A stretch of 39,773 bases of DNA, taken from contig NVUJ01000014.1 in the NCBI GenBank assembly GCA_002733135.1, positions 1-39,773 on the forward strand, written 5' to 3'. A program made the position numbers and the translations under genes. The stretch comes from Cycloclasticus sp. Lineage in GTDB: Bacteria > Pseudomonadota > Gammaproteobacteria > Methylococcales > Cycloclasticaceae. Under the pieces are notes generated by a model, which worked only from the letters and a program-made list of their open reading frames with translations, was not told the DNA's origin and made no database searches. Positions 1-8,357 of this stretch are shown here, piece after piece (the stretch's first letter is position 1; each line of letters begins with the position of its first letter).

Positions 1-96
1 CTGTTTGTTATATGTCGCGTACTCGCTCGGCAAGATGGGCAGTCTGAAATTCTTTGGGATAAGCACCGTCGTCAACCACAAGGTAACAACGAATAA
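1..96 (+). CDS. 3' end of an unrecognised gene (partial)
   Basis: The first forward frame is open from the left edge to a TAA at 94-96, which sits directly against the ispH ATG. It gives a 31-residue polar tail ending WDKHRRQPQGNNE. Stop-to-start abutment suggests co-transcription with ispH. In many gammaproteobacteria ispH follows lspA and fkpB, but this tail does not look like the end of an FKBP, so I do not name it. The open stretch is short and could be chance. Confidence 0.35.
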   Translation: MFVICRVLARQDGQSEILWDKHRRQPQGNNE

Positions 97-1035
97 ATGC
101 AAATTCTATTAGCCAACCCACGAGGCTTCTGCGCCGGTGTCGACCGTGCGATTGACATTGTTGAACGTGCGCTCGAGTTGCTTGGCACGCCTATTTATGT
201 ACGCCATGAAGTCGTACACAACCGTTTTGTCGTAGAAAACTTAAAGAAAAGAGGCGCTGTTTTTGTTGAAGAATTGGATGAAGTGCCTAACGATTCAACC
301 GTTATTTTCAGTGCGCACGGCGTGTCTAAGGCGGTAGAAGATGAAGCAAAACGTCGCAAACTAAACGTGTTTGACGCCACTTGCCCGCTGGTTACTAAGG
401 TTCACATGGAAGTTATCAGCAACGCAAAAAAAGGCCGTTGCGTCGTTCTTATTGGCCATAAAGGCCACCCCGAAGTTGAAGGTACGATGGGCCGGTATGA
501 GCAACAGAATCCTGATGTCAATATTGTTCTTGTCGAGTCACCTGAAGATGTTACTTCATTAGAAATACCTAAAGAGCTTGGCCTCTCATACGTTACACAA
601 ACGACGCTTTCAATGGATGATACAGGGTCAATTATTGATGCCTTACGCAAGAAATTCCCACATATCGCTGGCCCGAAGAAGAGCGATATTTGCTATGCCA
701 CTCAAAATAGGCAAGATGCTGTTAAAGAACTCGCTGAAAAGTCAGATTTAGTTTTAGTCGTTGGTTCACCTAACAGCTCAAATTCAAATAGGTTGCGTGA
801 AATTGCTGAAAAATTAGGCAAAAACTCCTACTTAATTGACGGTGCAGAAGACATTGATAAAAATTGGTTGGATGGCGTTAATAATATTGGTGTAACCGCA
901 GGGGCATCTGCACCCGAAGAATTAGTACAACGCGTTATCGACCAACTAAAAGATTGGGGCGGCACAACCGCGATTGAAAATCCAGGAATCCAAGAAAAAG
1001 TGATCTTTTCATTACCTAAAACGCTGCAAAAGTAA
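97..1035 (+). CDS. ispH: 4-hydroxy-3-methylbut-2-enyl diphosphate reductase IspH (LytB)
   Basis: Last enzyme of the cytosolic MEP isoprenoid pathway. It reduces HMBPP to IPP and DMAPP using a [4Fe-4S] cluster. The 312-residue protein has the family's usual length and starts with the typical [15 protein letters not shown]. The three cluster cysteines are visible at C12, C96 (FDATCPLV) and C199 ([11 protein letters not shown]). The substrate-contacting histidines H41 (HEVVHN) and H124 (GHKGHPE) are present, as is the late SNSNRL-type Ser/Asn motif. The ATG directly follows an upstream stop codon. A strong hairpin terminator begins 16 bases after the stop. Nothing unusual; identification is firm. 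Confidence 0.97.
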   Translation: MQILLANPRGFCAGVDRAIDIVERALELLGTPIYVRHEVVHNRFVVENLKKRGAVFVEELDEVPNDSTVIFSAHGVSKAVEDEAKRRKLNVFDATCPLVTKVHMEVISNAKKGRCVVLIGHKGHPEVEGTMGRYEQQNPDVNIVLVESPEDVTSLEIPKELGLSYVTQTTLSMDDTGSIIDALRKKFPHIAGPKKSDICYATQNRQDAVKELAEKSDLVLVVGSPNSSNSNRLREIAEKLGKNSYLIDGAEDIDKNWLDGVNNIGVTAGASAPEELVQRVIDQLKDWGGTTAIENPGIQEKVIFSLPKTLQK

Positions 1036-1051
1036 GCTTACTATAGTAAGC

Positions 1052-1080
1052 AAAAAAACGGGCTTAAAGCCCGTTTTTTT
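1052..1080. terminator. Bidirectional rho-independent terminator between ispH and the thiolase
   Basis: A perfect stem pairs 1059-1064 with 1068-1073 around a three-base loop. It is flanked by seven A on the left and seven T on the right, so it gives a U-tract on either strand. It lies between two convergent genes (ispH ends 1035, the thiolase ends 1101) and can serve both. Confidence 0.9.
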
Positions 1081-1100
1081 GTGCTCTTAGAAACGTAAAA

Positions 1101-2288
1101 TTACATACGTTCCCATAAAGTAGCAATACCTTGTCCACCACCAATACATAAAGTAGCTAAAGCATATTTACCTTGTACACGTTCTAATTCGTGCAATGCT
1201 TTAACAACGATAATATTTGCAGATGCACCGATAGGGTGACCTAAAGAAATCGCACTACCATTAACATTCACTTTGTCCATTGGAAGTTTCAATTCGCGAC
1301 ATACGCTCAATGCTTGTGCAGCAAACGCTTCGTTCACTTCCCAAACGTCAATATCAGCCACTGTTAAACCTGTGTCAGCCAAAATTTGGTTAACAGCAGG
1401 AACAGGACCAATACCCATAATTTCAGGTTCAACGCCTGCGTGAGTGTAAGCTACTAAACGAGCCATTGGCTTTAAACCGCGTGCTTCAGCAGCACCTTTT
1501 TCCATCAATACCATTGCTGATGATGCATCATTAATACCTGATGCGTTACCCGCTGTTACTGAACCGTCTTTTTTAAATGCTGGACGCATACCGGCTAATT
1601 TTTCAACAGAAATGTCAGGACGAACGTGTTCGTCTTTATCAAAAACAGTTACGCCTTTGCGTGTTTTCATTTCAACAGGAACAATTTGTGAATCGAAACG
1701 GCCTTCTGCTTGTGCATTCGCTGCACGTTTGTGGCTTTCTACTGCAAATGCATCTTGGTCTTCACGAGATACATTGTATTTGTCAGCCAAGTTTTCAGCA
1801 GTCATGCCCATGTGGCCTGTGCCGAATGGGTCAGTTAGTGCAGACACCATTAAATCCAACATTTTGCCGTCGCCCATTTTTTGGCCCCAACGCATGCCTG
1901 ATGATGCATAAAAAGCATTGCTCATAGACTCAACGCCGCCAGCAATAGCTACGTCATGATCACCGACCATAATACCTTGTGCAGCATTTACAATCGCTTG
2001 CATACCACTACCGCATAAACGGTTAACAGCAATACAAGACGTTTCGCATGGAATGCCTGCTTCAATTTGTGCAACACGTGCTGTGTAGGCATAACGGTCT
2101 TCTGCTGGGATAACATTACCCATAACAACCATGCCTACTTCTGCTGGCTCAACGCCTGCTCTAGCAACCGCTTCTTTTAATGTGATAGCAGCCAATGCGC
2201 TCGGTGCTACTGATTTTATGCTTCCACCGAAATCACCAATCGCAGTTCTAACAGCGCTTAGTGCAACAACTTCTCTTACTTCACTCAT
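1101..2288 (-). CDS. Acetyl-CoA C-acyltransferase (thiolase family)
   Basis: Catalyses condensation of two acetyl-CoA to acetoacetyl-CoA, or the reverse thiolysis in fatty-acid or acetoacetate breakdown. The 395 residues match tetrameric degradative/biosynthetic thiolases. The nucleophile C92 lies in NRLCGSGMQA, the base H351 in LGHPIGAS, and the second catalytic C381 in CIGGGQG; NEAFAAQ is at 319-325. The usual NGGAIALGHPIGASG signature reads NGSAISLGHPIGASA, a mild variation. A good ribosome site (GGAGAG) precedes the ATG. A PHA synthase gene lies 3.5 kb away, so it might supply acetoacetyl-CoA for PHB, but no phaB reductase is in the window. The choice between PhaA, AtoB and FadA-like cannot be settled from sequence alone. 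Confidence 0.93.
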   Translation of the reverse strand: MSEVREVVALSAVRTAIGDFGGSIKSVAPSALAAITLKEAVARAGVEPAEVGMVVMGNVIPAEDRYAYTARVAQIEAGIPCETSCIAVNRLCGSGMQAIVNAAQGIMVGDHDVAIAGGVESMSNAFYASSGMRWGQKMGDGKMLDLMVSALTDPFGTGHMGMTAENLADKYNVSREDQDAFAVESHKRAANAQAEGRFDSQIVPVEMKTRKGVTVFDKDEHVRPDISVEKLAGMRPAFKKDGSVTAGNASGINDASSAMVLMEKGAAEARGLKPMARLVAYTHAGVEPEIMGIGPVPAVNQILADTGLTVADIDVWEVNEAFAAQALSVCRELKLPMDKVNVNGSAISLGHPIGASANIIVVKALHELERVQGKYALATLCIGGGQGIATLWERM

Positions 2289-2370
2289 GTTTCTCTCCGT
2301 TAATTAGGTTATGCTTAAATACAACCGAAACATTATAGTTGCGTTGCAACAAAATGTCACTGGAAACATT

Positions 2371-3219
2371 ATGGAAACACAATACATTACCTCTTGCTCC
2401 ATTGGCGGTTTACACAAACTTGCCTACATGGAATGGGGCGATGCAGACAACCCCAATGTCCTTATTTGCTCACACGGATTGACCCGCAACAAACATGATT
2501 TTGACGCGCTGGCAGAAAAACTATCTGAAACGCATCGTGTTATTTGTTTTGATTTACCAGGCCGCGGCGAAAGCGATTGGTTGGCCAATAAAATGGCGTA
2601 CGATTATAACCAATATACCGTCGATGCGTTAATGGTTATCGCAAGAGCTGGTGTTGAAAAAGTCGATTGGTTAGGCACATCAATGGGCGGATTATTAGGC
2701 ATGGCATTAGCCGCATTACCTAACTCACCCATCCGAAAACTAATAATCAACGACGTTGGCCCGCATCTACCTAAAGAAGCATTGATGCGCATTGCAGAAT
2801 ATGTAGGCCAACAACCAAGCTTTGATACCACAAAAGAGCTCGGCCTGTATATTCGTACCGTTTACGCGGGTTTTGGTGATTTGACGGAACAGCAATGGCA
2901 GAACATGCTCACTTATGGCCAACGCACTCTCGACAATGGGAAATTCACCTTAAATTATGACCCCGATATCTCTAAATCCTTTATGGATAAACCACTAGAA
3001 GATATGGACTTATGGCCCGTATGGAGCGCTATACAACAACCTACCTTGGTCATTAAAGGTGAAAATTCTGACTTACTAATGAGAGACACAGCAGAAAAAA
3101 TGAAAAGCACTGGGCCAAAAGCAAGCCTCATCACCATTCCAAATACGGCTCACGCACCCGCCTTAATGAATGATGGAGATATTCAGTTAGTGTCTGATTG
3201 GCTATATGCACAAAACTAG
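2371..3219 (+). CDS. Alpha/beta-hydrolase fold protein
   Basis: Probable cytosolic esterase or hydrolase of unknown substrate. From the ATG at 2371 it has 282 residues. The nucleophile elbow GTSMGG places the serine at 104, the acid is probably D234 (in KGENSDLL), and the histidine is H261 (NTAHAPAL). SHGLTRNKHDFD carries the oxyanion-hole region, and DLPGRGES is the classic strand-loop of this fold. An upstream in-frame ATG at 2311 would add 20 poorly conserved-looking residues and leave only 22 bases to the divergent thiolase start. I therefore prefer 2371, which has a GGAAA-type site before it. Its 3' end overlaps the convergent channel gene by 4 bases. No signal peptide. Confidence 0.85.
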   Translation: METQYITSCSIGGLHKLAYMEWGDADNPNVLICSHGLTRNKHDFDALAEKLSETHRVICFDLPGRGESDWLANKMAYDYNQYTVDALMVIARAGVEKVDWLGTSMGGLLGMALAALPNSPIRKLIINDVGPHLPKEALMRIAEYVGQQPSFDTTKELGLYIRTVYAGFGDLTEQQWQNMLTYGQRTLDNGKFTLNYDPDISKSFMDKPLEDMDLWPVWSAIQQPTLVIKGENSDLLMRDTAEKMKSTGPKASLITIPNTAHAPALMNDGDIQLVSDWLYAQN

Positions 3220-4949
3220 AGTACCGATTCTTTTTTTTCTAGCCATCTAAAAAAGTGTCCCTTAGGTCTGTCCGCGCCTGTTAACAAATACTCTAATGTA
3301 TGAGTATTGTTAATATTTGCCTCGAACTGCACCTTCTGATCAGATCTCATGCAAACCAATAATTCATCTTCAGCCATCAACACCAAGTCGTTAGGTGGTA
3401 ATACCTTTATCGTTTTACCACGCCTATGCACAAGTGGCACTAGGTTTAAGAAATCTGTTTGAATGGCTGGATCACGGCAAATATCACCCAACTTAACCTC
3501 TGTTTGTTTAAACAGTTCCTTGTAGACCGCAGCCGCAGATTTTTGTGTCACGTTATATGTAACGACCATGGGACTTTCATCCCCCACCTCAGCCGCCAAA
3601 CGATTTGTAATATCGGCTAATTTAGATGGGGCATTTTCATACAAAAAACGTAAATGACTAAAAAAAGGTTTTAGTAATGGCGCCGTCAACATAAACAATA
3701 CCATTCTGGCGATAATCAAACTAGGTTGCATAATGTAATCCACATTCGCTCTTTTAAATAATATTTCGTTAGAATGTTTATTTTGCCTAACCATAGAAAA
3801 CAAGGCAGGGTTCACTCTATTCGCCTGATGAACCATGCTTAAATTGAACGTGTCATTATCTGTACCAGCAATTAAGCCCACGCAATCTTTCAAGCCAGCC
3901 TTTTCGAGATTTTCTAGATTCGCCCTACCTAATACAGCATGTTCCACAATATCTTTTATATTTTCAACGCGTGGCTCCACAACGGTAATATCAATTTGTT
4001 TTTCTGATAGTTTTTTAAAAACAATTCGTCCCATCCGACCATGACCACATAAAATCCACTTCCCACCTTTAAGCGGACAAATGTTGTGGTCCAACACAGC
4101 GCTAGGCGACCCAGATATCCATTCACTAATCATTTGAATCGTTGGATTATAAATCATCATACTTAGATAACTGGCAAACACACGGAAAGGGTCAACCACA
4201 TGGATATCACCACCAATAGCTAGAATTTCCACTTCATTTTCAGTAGAGGTAGAACGACATATAATCTTTAAATCAGGCCTTAATATGCGTGCAGAAACAG
4301 CAACTTTAAGATTTGCATCTTCATCATTTGATAGAATTAATACACCCACGCATTTTTCGCTTTCAATGCCTGCGTCTAGTAAAAACCGGGGTTCTGTCGC
4401 ATCTGCACATAAACCCAATACCTTTGATTTATAATCCCGCAACTCTAGCGCTTTTATTCTCTCATCATCCAATTCGATAACAACCGAAGAAAGCCCTGCA
4501 TCGTCTAAGCCTCGTAGTAATAGGCTAGCCGTATCACCAAAGCCACAGACAATAAAATAGTCTTGTTTTTTCTTTGCAACTGCACGAGCAAACCGCGTTT
4601 CATTGATAGCCGACAACAAGTGTGGGTTTCTAAATAACGTAATAATTTTACCCACCGCATATAACCAAGTCACCACGCTGACATATAAGCAAACGACTGC
4701 CCACATCCGTTGCGCATTACTAAACTCTCCAGGGAGCTCTCCAAAACCGGTTGTAGTCGCGGTATATGCTAAAAAATAATAAGCATGAAAAAACGACATA
4801 TAAGTCGTTTGACCATTTGCATCTGGCAAACCCGGCACCATCACCATGCCAAATATACAAATCGCATAAACACACACCAGCACAATGATGGGAGCGCGCA
4901 TATGGCGCAAAACAATAAATGAAACTCTGTCTAACTGTGAAGCCGACAT
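3216..4949 (-). CDS. Potassium channel with two RCK (TrkA-N) domains
   Basis: Inner-membrane ion channel with a cytosolic ligand-gated ring. Transmembrane helix 1 is at about 20-39, a pore helix with selectivity filter TTTGFGE at 65-71, and helix 2 at about 82-104. Two Rossmann-type RCK domains follow: the first from YFIVCGFGD (131-139), the second from KWILCGHGRMG (297-307). A TrkA-C-like segment lies at about 470-545. This 2TM + two-RCK plan in one chain resembles the MthK/GsuK/BK class rather than the two-subunit Trk or Ktr systems. The filter is TTGFG instead of TVGYG, an accepted variant whose ion selectivity needs measuring. It lies 13 bases downstream of the DUF6394 gene and is surely co-transcribed with it. 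The ATG at 4949 leaves a short cytosolic N-terminus. Confidence 0.88.
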   Translation of the reverse strand: MSASQLDRVSFIVLRHMRAPIIVLVCVYAICIFGMVMVPGLPDANGQTTYMSFFHAYYFLAYTATTTGFGELPGEFSNAQRMWAVVCLYVSVVTWLYAVGKIITLFRNPHLLSAINETRFARAVAKKKQDYFIVCGFGDTASLLLRGLDDAGLSSVVIELDDERIKALELRDYKSKVLGLCADATEPRFLLDAGIESEKCVGVLILSNDEDANLKVAVSARILRPDLKIICRSTSTENEVEILAIGGDIHVVDPFRVFASYLSMMIYNPTIQMISEWISGSPSAVLDHNICPLKGGKWILCGHGRMGRIVFKKLSEKQIDITVVEPRVENIKDIVEHAVLGRANLENLEKAGLKDCVGLIAGTDNDTFNLSMVHQANRVNPALFSMVRQNKHSNEILFKRANVDYIMQPSLIIARMVLFMLTAPLLKPFFSHLRFLYENAPSKLADITNRLAAEVGDESPMVVTYNVTQKSAAAVYKELFKQTEVKLGDICRDPAIQTDFLNLVPLVHRRGKTIKVLPPNDLVLMAEDELLVCMRSDQKVQFEANINNTHTLEYLLTGADRPKGHFFRWLEKKESVL

Positions 4950-4962
4950 ACTAAGCTGTTGC

Positions 4963-5346
4963 TTACCTTCTTGACATTAAGGTTTCGGAAACCAGCATCA
5001 CCACAGAAACAACATTAGCTATCAATGCCCCGCCTGTTAGTGACACCATCACTGATGTGTTTTCTGGTGTGAGTCCTGTACCTGAAACATGCTCCACATA
5101 ACCCCATACCGCTGCAGCTGCCACAAGCTGAAGATTAGCCACTAAACTAGTCGATAACAACACAGCACCGACTTGAGTTCTATCACCCAATTTCAAACCC
5201 GTTGCGAGGAAATTAACGAAAATGGTAGCAAACAATTCATAAATATTATGATGCGTTGGGTCTTCCATTTCGCCAAGAAAGAAACCAAAGTTTAGCGTTA
5301 ACGCTAAGACAATAATGAAACTAAAGACGACCTTTTCTGCATTCAT
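4963..5346 (-). CDS. DUF6394-like small membrane protein, channel partner candidate
   Basis: A 127-residue integral membrane protein with hydrophobic segments near 5-24, 36-52, 62-84 and 98-120. The core includes HHNIYELFATIFVN and KLGDRTQVGAVLL. From memory this resembles the DUF6394 family, found in Pseudomonas and relatives next to potassium-channel genes; its function is not known to me. The stop is 13 bases from the start of the twin-RCK channel on the same strand, so they form a two-gene operon. Being first in the operon and of similar membrane context suggests an accessory or beta-type subunit, which is inference. RBS CGGAGAG precedes the ATG well. Confidence 0.8.
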   Translation of the reverse strand: MNAEKVVFSFIIVLALTLNFGFFLGEMEDPTHHNIYELFATIFVNFLATGLKLGDRTQVGAVLLSTSLVANLQLVAAAAVWGYVEHVSGTGLTPENTSVMVSLTGGALIANVVSVVMLVSETLMSRR

Positions 5347-5454
5347 ACAATACTCTCCGGTTATTCTTTAATAGAAGTTTACCTCTCTTGTGTTCATTCG
5401 CAACACCTAATCCCTAATTCTTTAAATTAAGCCTGCTCAATCTATATCTTTTAA

Positions 5455-5628
5455 TCACGATGAACGTGTCAACAAATCCTGTTTCCTTTCGTCACATAGT
5501 TTAAGCAATCTTTTACGCTGCTCATCGGTATAAGTCGTCCAAAATGTAATTTCCTTTAATAATCGCCCACAGCCAAGACAGATGTCTTGTTCATTAAGAG
5601 TACACATCCTGATGCAAGGTGATTCCAT
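5455..5628 (-). CDS. DUF1289 family cysteine-rich mini-protein
   Basis: A 57-residue ORF starting MESPCIRMCTL with four cysteines in the pattern CIRMC...CLGCGR, then an aromatic/acidic stretch (ITFWTTYTDEQR) and a charged C-terminus. This is the DUF1289 pattern (PC-x2-VC...C-x-GC-R...W). The family is thought to bind a metal through its cysteines; its role is unknown. It lies between phaC and the DUF6394-channel operon, on the same strand as both. About 108 bases separate it from DUF6394, and a terminator separates it from phaC. Confidence 0.85.
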   Translation of the reverse strand: MESPCIRMCTLNEQDICLGCGRLLKEITFWTTYTDEQRKRLLKLCDERKQDLLTRSS

Positions 5629-5702
5629 GTCTATATTCTAGTATTTATATACGTTAATTGTTCGCTAGATACTTTTCTGTTTGCATCTTCAAGTATTACG
5701 CA

Positions 5703-5732
5703 AAAAAAAGGCCTGCAATGCAGGCCTTTTTT
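5703..5732 (-). terminator. Rho-independent terminator of phaC
   Basis: A 7-bp GC-rich perfect stem pairs 5710-5716 with 5720-5726, with a three-base loop. It is flanked by eight A at 5702-5709 (a U-run on the minus transcript) and six T on the other side. It starts 15 bases after the phaC stop. It could also work on the plus strand, but no plus gene ends here. Confidence 0.88.
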
Positions 5733-5746
5733 AAATCAGCTATCGC

Positions 5747-7468
5747 TTACGATGCTTTTGCTAATACAAATGAACCTGGTGCGGGTTCAAGTTCAGCATA
5801 CTTTTTATTACCCAGCTCTTTAGGCGCATCAATCATTTTGCCACCTTGTGCTTTTAACCACTTATCCCAATGCGGCCACCAGCTGCCTGGTACTTCTGTG
5901 GCTGACTCTAACCATTGCTCATCGCCTTTACCTAATTCACCATCAATCCAGAAGTGACGCTTGTTTTTATTCGCAGGGTTAATAACACCTGCAACGTGAC
6001 CACTAGCAGCCAATACGAATTCGACAGGACCTTTAACCAGTTCCGTACCAATGAATGTTGTTTTCCACGGCGCGATATGATCTTCAATAGCAGACAAGAA
6101 ATACACAGGGCAATCGATATTGCCTAAGTCAATATCCACACCACATAATTGGATTTTATTTGGTTTCGCTAGGTTGTTTTCTAAGTACATATTACGCAAG
6201 TACCATGTGTACATAGCGGCTGTCATGTTGGTTGAATCACCATTCCAGTAAAGAATATCAAATGGAGGCGGTGTTTTACCTTTTAGGTAATTGTTAACCA
6301 CGTAGCTCCAAATTAAATCATTGGCACGTAGCATCGCAAACGTTGACGCCAACTGTTTGCCTGGCATCACGCCGCCTTCTTTTAATTTGTGTTCGTGTTG
6401 TTTGATTTGCGACTCATCAATAAACACGCCTAATTCACCTGGATCAGAGAAATCTAATAGTGTTGTAAAGAACGTTGCACAAGCAATAGGTTTTTTACGT
6501 TTTTTAGCCAGTACTGCCATCGTTGTCGCCAACATAGTACCGCCAATACACCAAGCTACCGCATTGATTTTCTTCGCACCAGAAATAGATTTAACAGCAT
6601 CAATCGCAGGTATCGTACCCCCAGAAATATATTCATCCCACGTCACGTCGCCTAAGGTTTCGTCAGGGTTTCTCCAAGAAACAATATACACATCATTGCC
6701 TTGTTCCAAACAATAACGAACATATGAATTGTGCTCCGACAAATCAAGAATATAGTATTTATTGATGCAAGGAGGAATGATAATAATAGGATGCTCATTC
6801 ACTTTTTCTGTCATTGGTTTGAAATGAACCAATTGCAACATTTTATTTTCAAATACAACAGAACCCGGTGTTGTTGCGATGTTTTCACCTAAGGTAAACG
6901 CAGATTCATCCGTCATGGTGATGCTGCCTTTTTCCATGTCTTTCATCAAGTTTTCAAGACCAGCCATTAAGTTCTGACCTTTAGTCTCAACCGTTTCTTT
7001 AAGCACTTCAGGGTTAGTCAACGCAAAGTTAGACGGTGACATCGCATCAATAAATTGGCGCGTGTAAAAGTCACACTTAGCTTTACTTGAATCATCCAAC
7101 GTTGAGTCACTAATCATTCCCGTCATCCAACGGCTAGATAATAAGTAAGACTGTTTTAAATAATTATGAACAGGGCTTTCGTCCCATTCTTCTCCAGAAA
7201 AACGACGGTCGCCGCGTGCAGGCTTTACTGCTGATTCGTTGGCAGGGTTAAACATGTTTACCCAAAGGTTAAACTGGTCTTGGTAGAAACCAGACATAGT
7301 CTGAACCCACTCTTCAGGGCTTTCCATCGCACGAGACATAATGGTGTTCCATGAGTTACCTAATTGAGACATCATTTCGTGCGATTCATTTTTTGAAAAA
7401 TCTTTAAACATACCTTGGCTCTTTTTAGCCATTTGCTCAAATAATTCTTGTGGGTTTTTTTCGTCCAT
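5747..7468 (-). CDS. phaC: Class I poly(3-hydroxyalkanoate) synthase PhaC
   Basis: Polymerises 3-hydroxyacyl-CoA into PHA storage granules. It has 573 residues, the usual class I length, with an N-terminal PHA-synthase domain (about 50-220) and a C-terminal alpha/beta-hydrolase core. The catalytic triad is visible: C307 in AWCIGG, D463 in IEDH, H491 in SGHVAG. The lipase-like box G-x-C-x-G-G has Ala instead of the first Gly. W-rich motifs such as SWWPHW (529-534) are typical. No phaE or phaR-type partner is next to it, which supports class I. The nearest upstream gene (same strand, 90 bases) is a MORN/YwqK-type protein. A terminator follows. Neither phaB nor a phasin gene is in the window. 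Confidence 0.96.
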   Translation of the reverse strand: MDEKNPQELFEQMAKKSQGMFKDFSKNESHEMMSQLGNSWNTIMSRAMESPEEWVQTMSGFYQDQFNLWVNMFNPANESAVKPARGDRRFSGEEWDESPVHNYLKQSYLLSSRWMTGMISDSTLDDSSKAKCDFYTRQFIDAMSPSNFALTNPEVLKETVETKGQNLMAGLENLMKDMEKGSITMTDESAFTLGENIATTPGSVVFENKMLQLVHFKPMTEKVNEHPIIIIPPCINKYYILDLSEHNSYVRYCLEQGNDVYIVSWRNPDETLGDVTWDEYISGGTIPAIDAVKSISGAKKINAVAWCIGGTMLATTMAVLAKKRKKPIACATFFTTLLDFSDPGELGVFIDESQIKQHEHKLKEGGVMPGKQLASTFAMLRANDLIWSYVVNNYLKGKTPPPFDILYWNGDSTNMTAAMYTWYLRNMYLENNLAKPNKIQLCGVDIDLGNIDCPVYFLSAIEDHIAPWKTTFIGTELVKGPVEFVLAASGHVAGVINPANKNKRHFWIDGELGKGDEQWLESATEVPGSWWPHWDKWLKAQGGKMIDAPKELGNKKYAELEPAPGSFVLAKAS

Positions 7469-7558
7469 TATATTTCGCCTTTAAAAGTGATTTTTATTGC
7501 AACGCGTCATTGTATGCTTTTTGTTATCAATTAGCCACTTAATTGCATCTATCTCAGC

Positions 7559-7924
7559 TTAATCATCATAGTTTCTTTCAGCCATCAGCTCTCCAATATC
7601 CGACCATGACTTAAACACACCCACACGCTCTCCTTTAGCAAAGCGGCCTTGCTCTCTCTTTTCACCATTGGGCCAAAAAGCGGTAAACAAACCATGATAA
7701 TCACCATCAACAACCTCTGCATCCAAGGCAGTATTTCCTGATAAATACCAAGAGGTATGCTTGCCGTGCATTGCTCCGTCAATAAAACTGGTTTCTGAAA
7801 TTTTCACGCCAGATGGGTGCCAAATCGTGCGCTTACCATGCATCTGCTCGCCTCGGTATTCGCACTCTTCAATTAAATTTCCATCGTCGTCTTTTTTAAC
7901 TTTAATGGTAATTTCTTCGCTCAT
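7559..7924 (-). CDS. MORN/YwqK-type repeat protein
   Basis: A 121-residue protein made almost wholly of about four to five repeats of some 22 residues, of the type Y/F-x-x-G-x-x-H/E-G-x-x-x-x-W-x-x-x-G. Examples are YRGEQMHGKRTIWHPSG, FIDGAMHGKHTSWYLSG, VVDGDYHGLFTAFWPNG and FAKGERVGVFKSW. This is the variant MORN repeat found in proteins annotated as YwqK-family antitoxins. No toxin partner lies beside it, so that label should not be taken as function. There is no signal peptide; the N-terminus is acidic and lysine-rich. It is 90 bases upstream of phaC on the same strand, with no terminator between, so co-expression is likely. RBS GAGGCGAG precedes the ATG. Confidence 0.8.
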   Translation of the reverse strand: MSEEITIKVKKDDDGNLIEECEYRGEQMHGKRTIWHPSGVKISETSFIDGAMHGKHTSWYLSGNTALDAEVVDGDYHGLFTAFWPNGEKREQGRFAKGERVGVFKSWSDIGELMAERNYDD

Positions 7925-7945
7925 GATACTCGCCTCTTTTTAAAA

Positions 7946-7975
7946 CAAAAAACGCGCAAAATATGCGCGCTTTTA
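7946..7975 (-). terminator. Terminator of the cytochrome c pair
   Basis: A 6-bp perfect stem pairs 7953-7958 with 7964-7969. On the minus transcript it is followed by a U-run from the A tract at 7946-7952. It lies 25 bases past the end of the 8000-8329 cytochrome gene and just upstream of the MORN-protein gene, so it separates two transcription units. Confidence 0.8.
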
Positions 7976-7999
7976 CTACACTAAATTTTATTTAGCTGA

Positions 8000-8329
8000 T
8001 TATCTCTTCAGCGTTCTCAAGCCTTCTTGGCTTGCATAGTAAGCAGCTAAGTTTTCAATATCTTCATCTGACAACGCTGCTGCTGTACCTTGCATAATTG
8101 GGTTTTTACGTTCACCCGTTTTATAAGCCTGTAGAGCCACAACCATATAATCTGCATGTTGTCCCGCAATAGTTGGGAACATTGGGCTAGCACTAACACC
8201 ATTAGCGCCGTGACAAGCTGCACATGCAGTTGATTTTTCTTTACCTGCATCGATGTTGCCACCAGCAATAACACTAGCAGAGGCTAATAATGCACTTACT
8301 GCAAAAACTATTTTAATTAACTGTTTCAT
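8000..8329 (-). CDS. Small periplasmic class I cytochrome c (second of a tandem pair)
   Basis: Monoheme electron carrier of 109 residues. A clear signal peptide (basic MKQLIK, hydrophobic core, cleavage near SVIAGG at 20-24) sends it to the periplasm. Haem-binding CAACH is at 36-40. The likely axial Met is M79 in KNPIMQG, and the C-terminal LAAYYASQ helix is typical of cytochrome c553/c4-half proteins. The upstream neighbour on the same strand is a related cytochrome, with a gap of 28 bases. RBS CGAGGAAG precedes the ATG. The redox partner is not evident in the window. Confidence 0.92.
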   Translation of the reverse strand: MKQLIKIVFAVSALLASASVIAGGNIDAGKEKSTACAACHGANGVSASPMFPTIAGQHADYMVVALQAYKTGERKNPIMQGTAAALSDEDIENLAAYYASQEGLRTLKR

Positions 8330-8357
8330 TTTCTTCCTCGAATTCTGTGATTAGCAA

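Noticed and set aside
1577-1927. 116-codon plus ORF inside the thiolase gene
   Set aside because: Antisense to a firmly identified thiolase; the Cys/His-rich composition is an antisense artefact.
7559-7924. Toxin-antitoxin system (YwqK label)
   Set aside because: No toxin-like gene on either side; the neighbours are phaC and cytochromes.
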